A DNA stretch of 11,975 bases, taken from NCBI GenBank assembly GCA_005884305.1, contig VAYL01000135.1, positions 1 to 11,975 on the forward strand. Reading direction: 5' to 3'. A model generated the notes under the pieces. That model had not been told where the DNA came from, made no database searches, and worked only from the letters and a program-made list of their open reading frames with translations. A program made the position numbers and the translations under genes. The DNA is from Actinomycetota bacterium. GTDB lineage: Bacteria > Actinomycetota > Thermoleophilia > Solirubrobacterales > 70-9. Positions 1-4,513 of this stretch are shown here, piece by piece; position 1 is the first letter of the stretch, and every line of letters starts with the position of its first letter.

Positions 1-1
1 C

Positions 2-601
2 ACGGTCACCGCAGACCGCCTCTTTGCCCACCGGGTCACTCGCCGCGAGTGGATCGGAGTCGGGATGGCGGCGCTCGGGCTCGCCTTCCTCGCCGCCACG
101 ATCGGCGGCACCGGCGACAGCGCCCACTCCGCCTATGACGTCGGCCGCCTCGTTCCCTGGGTAGGTGCGCTGATCGTGGGTGCCGTGGCGGTCGCATTTG
201 CCGGACGCTCGGGCCGGCACGCGGGCGTGGTGCTCGGCGCCTCCGCCGGTCTCTTCTGGGCCGCCTCGGACACCTCGATCAAGGCGCTCAGCCACCACCT
301 GGGCGATGGCGCCGGCGCCGTGCTTGGAAGTCCGCTGGCGGCCGCGATCGCGCTCGCATCCCTCGCCGGTCTGGTCGTCTCGGCGCGGAGCCTGCAGATC
401 GGCAAGGCCGTGCCGGTCATCGCCGTCACGAGCGTGACCGCGAACCTGTTCACGATCGCCGCGGGCCCGATCGTTTTCGGGGAGCCGATGCCGGACAACT
501 CCCTGGGCATCGTCGTCCGGGTGCTCGCCTTCGCGCTCGTGATCTCCGCCGCGGCGCTCACGCCGGCGCCGGTCAGCGCCGAGCCGGACGCCCCGGCGTA
601 G
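2..601 (+). CDS. DMT/EamA-family transporter, 5' end cut by window edge
   Basis: The reading frame is open from the first bases of the window and ends at TAG 599-601, so 199 C-terminal residues are visible; the ATG at 65 is internal. The visible part opens with a polar loop (ADRLFAHRVTRREWIGVG) of the type seen between helices of drug/metabolite transporters. It then alternates Ala/Gly/Leu/Val-rich membrane segments with short polar loops, roughly visible residues 18-35, 50-66, 74-88, 105-123, 134-157 and 168-188. A late Gly-Glu-Pro (FGEPMP) before the last helix is common in EamA proteins. By family it should be an inner-membrane exporter or permease of small metabolites; the substrate cannot be told. 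It converges on the glycoside hydrolase gene with six bases between the stops. Family confidence is good, function low. Confidence 0.8.
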   Translation, partial: TVTADRLFAHRVTRREWIGVGMAALGLAFLAATIGGTGDSAHSAYDVGRLVPWVGALIVGAVAVAFAGRSGRHAGVVLGASAGLFWAASDTSIKALSHHLGDGAGAVLGSPLAAAIALASLAGLVVSARSLQIGKAVPVIAVTSVTANLFTIAAGPIVFGEPMPDNSLGIVVRVLAFALVISAAALTPAPVSAEPDAPA

Positions 602-607
602 CGCGGG

Positions 608-1561
608 TTACAGGCGCGCAAAGGACTTGAACACGGTCCAGCTCGGCTTGGCCGTCCCGTCGACGCGGAACAGACCGCCGAAGTTGTTCAACCCGATCCC
701 GCTCCCGGTGTTCGAATCCTGGAACCCGTACCACAGCACGCAGTAGATATGCCAGGCGGATTGGTAGGAGTGCATCGACTTGAAGAAGGCCTGCATCCGG
801 TCGGCTTGGGCCTGCTCGCCGATGTCCTGGGTGCTCCATCCGACCTCGTCGATCAAGATCGACTTCGTGCCCATGTTGTTGGCCAGGAGCGTCGAGCGCA
901 CCCGCCTCACGTAGTCCGTGGCGCCGTCGGCGGCGGGCGCATAGGGATGGTAGGCGACGCCGAAGATCGACGATGCCTTGACTCTGGGCAGCACCTGGCT
1001 CAGGTACTGCACTCCGTTACTGGGTGACATGCCTCCGACGACGACCTTCGCGCCGTACTGCTCCTGGTGGGCGACGTTGGCGGTCGATTGGACCAGGCTC
1101 GCGAATTGGCCGACCGTCCCCTTCCAGAACCTTGGAACGTTCGGCTCATTGCCTGCGACCCAAACGACGGGCTGAACGCTCAGCGTCGGATGCTGCTGCC
1201 AGAACGTGCCACCGGGCTTGTACCTCTGAACGATGGCATCCACGAAGGAGCGCCACTGAGCAGACGTCTGCGTGGTCCAAGTCGTGAGCCCGGAGAGGAT
1301 GACTATGGGCTGTAGTTGAGCGGTCGCGCCCTTGTAGATGCGGTCGTCGCTCAGCGTCCAGTTGTAGGTGCCGTCGCTCCGTCGGACGTTGTTGATGTTC
1401 ACCACGACTCGGATGTTGTCGGCACCGGTGCTCGCGAGACGGTCGTCCTGCGACTGGGTCCTGTCCGGCACGTGTGGTGCGATGCCGAAGATGGATGCGG
1501 CGTTGGCAGGCACCGCCATCAGGCTCAGCGCGACGATCGTCAGCAGAATGAGTCGCTTCAA
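608..1561 (-). CDS. Secreted glycoside hydrolase, clan GH-A-like TIM barrel
   Basis: A protein of 317 residues starting at TTG (1561-1559) and preceded by the best Shine-Dalgarno site of the window. Residues 1-21 form a signal peptide: a KR pair, a Leu/Ile/Val core, and cleavage likely after ANA or AA, so it should be exported. The mature part fits a (beta/alpha)8 barrel of clan GH-A: WVAGNEPN (134-141) carries the probable acid/base Glu139, YHPY (204-207) a typical active-site His, and ILIDEVGWS (235-243) the probable nucleophile Glu239. The C-terminus (GGLFRVDGTAKPSW) is usual for GH39/GH5-like 'cellulase family' proteins. It probably cleaves a beta-linked polysaccharide or glycoside outside the cell; the exact GH family and substrate are not visible. 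Its base composition looks less GC-rich than the flanking genes, which hints at transfer. It stands alone, not in an operon. Confidence 0.82.
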   Translation of the reverse strand: MKRLILLTIVALSLMAVPANAASIFGIAPHVPDRTQSQDDRLASTGADNIRVVVNINNVRRSDGTYNWTLSDDRIYKGATAQLQPIVILSGLTTWTTQTSAQWRSFVDAIVQRYKPGGTFWQQHPTLSVQPVVWVAGNEPNVPRFWKGTVGQFASLVQSTANVAHQEQYGAKVVVGGMSPSNGVQYLSQVLPRVKASSIFGVAYHPYAPAADGATDYVRRVRSTLLANNMGTKSILIDEVGWSTQDIGEQAQADRMQAFFKSMHSYQSAWHIYCVLWYGFQDSNTGSGIGLNNFGGLFRVDGTAKPSWTVFKSFARL

Positions 1562-1566
1562 TTACT

Positions 1567-1574
1567 CCTCCTTT
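1567..1574 (-). promoter_or_regulatory. Strong Shine-Dalgarno site fixing the TTG start of the glycoside hydrolase
   Basis: Read on the minus strand this is AAAGGAGG followed by AGTAA and then TTG. The match to the 16S 3' end is near-perfect with a five-base spacer. No ATG or GTG lies in a better position, so this site decides the TTG start. It contrasts with most genes in the window, which have no clear Shine-Dalgarno. Confidence 0.8.
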
Positions 1575-1724
1575 GAGATTCAGTAATCGGCCTGAGCTCG
1601 CCGTGTCGCCGGCAGCAGCGCCAGCGGACGTCGCCACGGCGACCGCGGGTAGCGTAAGGGGCTTGGCGCTCACGGCGCCACGACCGGTGGGCGGAAGGCC
1701 GGTCCACGGGGCGTCATCCTTTCC

Positions 1725-1787
1725 GATCGCGGGCTCCAATGCAACCCCGCGATCTGCTGAGGCGGGCTCCGGGAACGCCCCCGCCTC
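1725..1787 (-). repeat. Two adjacent, similar GC-rich hairpins
   Basis: Hairpin A pairs 1725-1733 with 1746-1754 (9 bp, 12-base loop). Hairpin B pairs 1759-1766 with 1780-1787 (8 bp, 13-base loop). Read on the minus strand, the direction of both neighbouring genes, each has a stem ending GCGGG, a loop containing TT and ending GGAG, and then CCCGC. The outer stem bases differ between the two but stay paired. There is no U-tract, so neither is a classical intrinsic terminator. They could be a structured leader of the hydrolase mRNA, a processed 3' end of the DUF59 mRNA, or a small RNA. Confidence 0.5.
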
Positions 1788-1874
1788 GACGCAGGTCGCT
1801 CGTTTGCCTTCTTCGGCTTCGACCCTCCAGCTTCTTCGACTTGGCCTGGCCGATACCTCCGGTTGCTTCGCCCC

Positions 1875-2192
1875 TCAGTACCCCAGCGCGAACTTTGCGT
1901 CCTCGGACATCATGTCCGGGGTCCACGGGGGGTCGAAGACCATCTTGGGATAGACCGACTCGACGCCCTCGACGTCGCCGACGAACTCCTTCATCTGCTC
2001 CGAGACCTGCGGCCCGATCGGGCAGCCCGGGTACGTGAGCGTGAAGGTCACGTAGACGTCGGCGTCCTTGATCTCGACGTCATAGACGAGGCCAAGCGAG
2101 ACGAAGTCGAGCCCCAGCTCGGGGTCGATGACCTCCTCCAGGGCCTCGTAGACGTCGTCTTCGGTGACCGCGGCGCCGTTGCCATCGACCAT
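1875..2192 (-). CDS. MIP18/DUF59 family metal-sulfur cluster assembly factor (SufT-like)
   Basis: A protein of 105 residues in the DUF59/MIP18 family, whose members (SufT, PaaD, CIA2-like) help assemble or deliver Fe-S clusters in the cytoplasm. It has the family opening EEVIDPELGLDFVSLGLVYD (19-38, Asp-Pro-Glu), the TYPGCPIGP segment (53-61) with the conserved Cys57, and FDPPWTPDMMSE (86-97) near the end. Length is normal for a single-domain member. I chose the ATG at 2192: it starts just before the domain and is preceded by TACGAT at the spacing of a leaderless promoter. A longer version from ATG 2243 would add 17 residues with no domain match. It diverges from fxsA. No other suf genes are in view, but both AddAB proteins nearby carry probable Fe-S cysteines. 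Confidence 0.85.
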   Translation of the reverse strand: MVDGNGAAVTEDDVYEALEEVIDPELGLDFVSLGLVYDVEIKDADVYVTFTLTYPGCPIGPQVSEQMKEFVGDVEGVESVYPKMVFDPPWTPDMMSEDAKFALGY

Positions 2193-2198
2193 GAGGTC

Positions 2199-2204
2199 AT
2201 CGTA
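2199..2204 (-). promoter_or_regulatory. Possible -10 element for a leaderless DUF59 transcript
   Basis: On the minus strand TACGAT (form TANNNT) lies six bases before the ATG at 2192, so transcription would start at or next to the A of the start codon. No Shine-Dalgarno is present, which fits a leaderless mRNA, a form common in Actinobacteria. No good -35 is visible. Confidence 0.3.
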
Positions 2205-2251
2205 GCGAGAGCCGCTCACTACGCTTACACACATGAACCGCACCTGCCAGT

Positions 2252-2271
2252 CGCGGAGCTAAAGCTCCGCG
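2252..2271. repeat. Perfect short hairpin between divergent DUF59 and fxsA genes
   Basis: CGCGGAGC pairs with GCTCCGCG around a TAAA loop (8 bp; the two central A's could be flanked by one more A-T pair). It is followed by CTAACACAT and the fxsA ATG at 2281, so the stem ends nine bases before the start codon. It lies between two divergently transcribed genes and so cannot be a terminator for either. Similar hairpins occur at 4426-4442 and 10985-11000. Confidence 0.6.
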
Positions 2272-2280
2272 CTAACACAT

Positions 2281-2799
2281 ATGGCACTGCTTCTGGTCCT
2301 GCTGTTCATCGTCCTTCCGGTCGCCGAGATCTACGTGATCATCAAGGTCGGCGAGGCGATCGGCGTCCTGCCTACGATCGGCCTCCTGATCCTCGACGGC
2401 TTCCTGGGCGCCGCTCTCCTGCGGCATCAGGGTCGGGCCGCCTGGCGGCGGTTCAACGAGGCGCTCGCGGCCGGTCGGATCCCCGCGCGGGAGGTCTTCG
2501 ACGGTGCGATGGTGATCGTTGGCGGTGCCTTCCTGCTCGCGCCGGGGTTCATCACGGACGTGATCGGACTCCTGCTCTTGATCCCGCCGAGCCGAGCGTT
2601 GTTCCGAGGCCTGGTGAGCCGCATCGCCGTGGGCCGCGCGGGGCTCGTCTTCACCACCACGCGCTGGGGCTCCCGGGCCCGCGACGGTTACCGCCAGCGA
2701 TCGAGGCCAGGGGCGACGTATGACTACGAGGGCAGCGCACGCGAGGTGAACGAGCCTGAACCGCGGCTGCCCCGCCCCAGCGGCGATGGCGACCCCTGA
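2281..2799 (+). CDS. fxsA: FxsA family membrane protein
   Basis: A 172-residue protein with the full FxsA layout. A hydrophobic N-terminal helix (about 1-21, with PVAEIYVIIKVG at 13-24) is followed by a second helix (29-47, ending in the conserved LGAALLRHQG) and an amphipathic Arg-rich loop. The conserved hairpin then follows, DGAMVIVGGAFLLAPGFITD and IGLLLLIPPSR (74-105). The charged tail (125-172) is low complexity and variable, as usual. In E. coli, FxsA is an inner-membrane protein that, when overproduced, relieves phage T7 exclusion by the F plasmid; its normal role is unknown. The ATG at 2281 fits the family start but has no Shine-Dalgarno. It overlaps the next gene by 14 bases, suggesting co-expression. 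Confidence 0.88.
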   Translation: MALLLVLLFIVLPVAEIYVIIKVGEAIGVLPTIGLLILDGFLGAALLRHQGRAAWRRFNEALAAGRIPAREVFDGAMVIVGGAFLLAPGFITDVIGLLLLIPPSRALFRGLVSRIAVGRAGLVFTTTRWGSRARDGYRQRSRPGATYDYEGSAREVNEPEPRLPRPSGDGDP

Positions 2800-3271
2800 G
2801 CCGCAGGACATCTCCCTGGAGGCGGGCGGCACGCAGGTGCGGCTTCGCTGGACTCCGGTTGCCGGCGATTGGGAGCTGGGTTCGGAGCCGGACTGGAGCC
2901 GCCTGGAGGGAATCCGACTCGTCGGAGCGACGTTCGAGGACGGCGCCACCCTCGGAGTCGCAGCTGTCCGCCCGCGGGACGCCCGGGGGCACGGGGACGA
3001 TTCCGTCGCCGCGCGGTTCGTCGACGCCGAGGGACTTCAGATCACGCCGTCGGACGCGCTCGTGTCGGTGGAGTACGACCCAGCCCGGGAACCGCGCCGG
3101 ATCGGCATCGAGATCTGGCCGGACGCCGACTCCCCTCCACTTCGCATCGCGGCCGACCGCGAGCCGGCAGAGGACCCTCGCCCGGTCAGCAGCCGCCAAT
3201 TCGTGCCCATGACCTTCCGCCGCGACGGGATCGCCGGACGAGGCGCATACGAGACCCTCCGCCAGGGCTGA
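2786..3271 (+). CDS. Unrecognised 161-residue soluble protein coupled to fxsA
   Basis: I do not recognise this family. It starts at ATG 2786 inside the end of fxsA and stops at TGA 3269-3271, six bases before the HAD gene, so it sits in a tight three-gene run. There is no signal peptide or membrane segment, and no cysteine. The sequence alternates short beta-like stretches (TQVRLRWTPV, GIRLVGATFE, ALVSVEYDPA, RIGIEIWP) with acidic, Pro-rich turns. This suggests a small all-beta fold, and the repeated strand-turn pattern in 10-60 and 85-120 could be two similar halves. Codon use is the same high-GC type as the neighbours, with strong third-position GC, which supports real coding. Function is unknown. 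Confidence 0.72.
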   Translation: MATPEPQDISLEAGGTQVRLRWTPVAGDWELGSEPDWSRLEGIRLVGATFEDGATLGVAAVRPRDARGHGDDSVAARFVDAEGLQITPSDALVSVEYDPAREPRRIGIEIWPDADSPPLRIAADREPAEDPRPVSSRQFVPMTFRRDGIAGRGAYETLRQG

Positions 3272-3277
3272 GCGCGG

Positions 3278-3928
3278 GTGGCGATCAAGGCGGTCATCTC
3301 GGACTTCGGCGGGGTCCTGACGTCTCCCCTACTCGGATCGTTCATGGCCCTCCAGGACGAGATCGGGATCGCGCCGGGCACGCTTGGCCGCGCGATGCAG
3401 CGGATCGCCGAGCGCGAGAGCGAGCACCCTCTGTTCGAAATCGAACGCGGCCGGATCTCGGAGGCGGACTTCCTGGAGACCCTGACCAGCGAGCTGGAGC
3501 CGGAGCTCGGCCATCGGCCCGAGCTGCACCGCTTCAGCGAGATCTACTTCGACGCGCTCGAGGTGAACGAGCCGATGCTCGGCCTCATGCGCGACGTCCG
3601 GGATCGAGGCCTGAGAACCGCCCTGCTCACGAACAACATCCGCGAGTGGGAGCCACTCTGGAGGGCGATGCTGCCGGTCGACGAGATCTTCGAAGTGGTG
3701 GTGGACTCGGCGTTCGTGGGCGTGCGCAAGCCGGAGCGTGAGATCTACGAGCTGACGATCGAGCGCCTGGGCGACGGCATCGAGCCCGCCGACTGCCTGT
3801 TCGTCGACGACGTCGAGCACAACGTCGACGCGGCCCGGGACCTGGGTATGAGGGCCGTGCACTTCCAGTCGAACGAGCAGGCCATCCCGGAGATCGAAGC
3901 CGCGCTGAACGAGCGCGGATCGAACTAG
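3278..3928 (+). CDS. HAD superfamily hydrolase (subfamily IA-like, DxG motif)
   Basis: A 216-residue cytoplasmic hydrolase with GTG start at 3278, six bases after the previous stop. The HAD motifs are in order: motif I SDFGGVLTS with nucleophile Asp9, an alpha-helical cap (about 18-95), motif II LLTNN with Thr118, motif III Lys151 in VRKPEREIY, and motif IV FVDD (175-178) followed by Asn182. The residue two after the nucleophile is Gly11 rather than the usual Asp. This DFGGVLT form is a known branch near the epoxide-hydrolase N-domain and ACAD10-like HADs, so phosphatase activity cannot be taken for granted. Substrate unknown. Its TAG stop overlaps the stop of the gene on the other strand within a single CTAG. 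Confidence 0.87.
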   Translation: MAIKAVISDFGGVLTSPLLGSFMALQDEIGIAPGTLGRAMQRIAERESEHPLFEIERGRISEADFLETLTSELEPELGHRPELHRFSEIYFDALEVNEPMLGLMRDVRDRGLRTALLTNNIREWEPLWRAMLPVDEIFEVVVDSAFVGVRKPEREIYELTIERLGDGIEPADCLFVDDVEHNVDAARDLGMRAVHFQSNEQAIPEIEAALNERGSN

Positions 3929-4380
3929 TTGTCCGAGCCGACCCGGTCCCAGACGTAGAGCTCTAGCGCCTCGGCGGCGAGCTCCATCAGTCGGGGCGGC
4001 GACAGCCACTCGAGGACCGTCTCCAGGGCGCGCTCCTCGGTCACCCCGGCATCGACCGCCTCCTCGCCCCGAAAGCCCGCGGCGAGCTTGAGCGCCTCGC
4101 GCCGGTGCTGACCGAGTGATGGGAATGCACCCATAAGGAAGTCGCGGTTCGGCACCGGGTGGCCGACGTCCATCGAGGCGTGCCAGGCGGCGAGAATCGA
4201 GATGTCGTCGTCGTCGAGCTCGGCGATCGCACGCGCGTAGTGCGCCTCGAGCTCATCGTCCGGGATCTCGTCAACCCAGGCGCGCACGGCCTCGCCCAGG
4301 AGCTGCCGTCGCGCCTCGCGGCCGACGGAGTCGGCGATCGCGCGGATGGCATCAGCCGGGTCGATGAAGCACAGTGGCAT
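3925..4380 (-). CDS. Unrecognised acidic, helical 151-residue protein
   Basis: I do not recognise the family. From ATG 4380 it encodes 151 residues, mostly predicted helix and rich in Glu, Asp, Ala and Leu, with one Cys (Cys4), no signal peptide and no membrane segment. A central acidic stretch (AELDDDDISILAAWHASMD) and the later PSLGQHRREALKLAAGF and WLSPPRLMELAAEALELYVWD are the most protein-like parts and would be useful search seeds. A longer version from ATG 4422 would add 14 residues but would run through a good promoter match, so I prefer 4380. The gene converges on the HAD hydrolase with four shared bases and diverges from the AddB gene. Function unknown. Confidence 0.72.
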   Translation of the reverse strand: MPLCFIDPADAIRAIADSVGREARRQLLGEAVRAWVDEIPDDELEAHYARAIAELDDDDISILAAWHASMDVGHPVPNRDFLMGAFPSLGQHRREALKLAAGFRGEEAVDAGVTEERALETVLEWLSPPRLMELAAEALELYVWDRVGSDN

Positions 4381-4389
4381 GGCCCGGCG

Positions 4390-4417
4390 AAGATAGACCG
4401 GGCGTCCGACGGAACAA
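4390..4417 (-). promoter_or_regulatory. Probable promoter of the 3925-4380 gene
   Basis: On the minus strand TTGTTC (4417-4412), a 16-base spacer, then TATCTT (4395-4390). The -10 fits TANNNT and ends nine bases before the ATG at 4380, giving a very short or absent 5' leader. No Shine-Dalgarno is seen. Confidence 0.4.
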
Positions 4418-4425
4418 ATCACTCA

Positions 4426-4442
4426 AGGCGGCTTCGCCGCCT
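4426..4442. repeat. Perfect short hairpin between divergent promoters
   Basis: AGGCGGC pairs with GCCGCCT around a three-base TTC loop (7 bp). It is followed by AACGACACC, so hairpin plus flank reads CTAACGACA, almost the same 3' flank (CTAACACA) as the hairpin at 2252-2271. It sits between the divergent promoters of the 3925-4380 gene and the AddB gene, so it is not a terminator for either. Confidence 0.6.
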
Positions 4443-4477
4443 AACGACACCTGCTGCTGAGGCGACACAGTCGCCGC

Positions 4478-4505
4478 TTTACACAACCGTACGCAGACCT
4501 ATGCT
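4478..4505 (+). promoter_or_regulatory. Probable promoter of the addB-addA operon, nearly leaderless
   Basis: TTTACA (4478-4483; five of six bases match TTGACA), a 16-base spacer, then TATGCT (4500-4505; fits TANNNT). Transcription should begin around 4511-4514, on or next to the ATG at 4514, and no Shine-Dalgarno is present. This is the best promoter match in the window. Confidence 0.5.
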
Positions 4506-4513
4506 GGGAATGC

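Larger units (their letters stand above)
1562..1874. other. 313-base gap without a gene, rich in potential RNA structure
   Basis: This stretch separates the glycoside hydrolase start from the DUF59 stop and presumably holds the hydrolase promoter and 5' leader. I see no convincing protein: open frames on both strands lack start signals and read as Arg/Gly/Ser-rich noise. It contains a tandem pair of hairpins (1725-1787, listed separately), a weaker 6-bp hairpin (1682-1687 with 1699-1704), and short GGCGCC-type foldbacks nearer the hydrolase. A 12-base imperfect direct repeat (CTTCTTCGGCTT at 1808-1819, CTTCTTCGACTT at 1831-1842) lies near the DUF59 end. I compared it by eye with c-di-AMP, c-di-GMP and cobalamin riboswitch cores and found no match. 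Confidence 0.6.

Noticed and set aside
1600..1870. A c-di-AMP (ydaO), c-di-GMP-I or cobalamin riboswitch upstream of the hydrolase
   Set aside because: A GGCAAAC string and GGGG-rich stems tempted this reading, but the conserved cores and their order are absent by eye; a covariance-model search would be decisive.
1714..1926. Small Lys/Arg-rich frame (minus strand) between DUF59 and the hydrolase
   Set aside because: Its ATG lies inside DUF59 in another frame, it has no fitting start after the DUF59 stop, and it runs through both hairpins, so structure explains the region better than coding.
2252..2271. Intrinsic terminator
   Set aside because: It lies between two divergent genes and has no U-tract on either strand.
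1863..2723. 286-codon + strand frame across DUF59 and fxsA
   Set aside because: Overlaps two well-recognised genes in other frames; Arg/Pro-rich translation without motifs.
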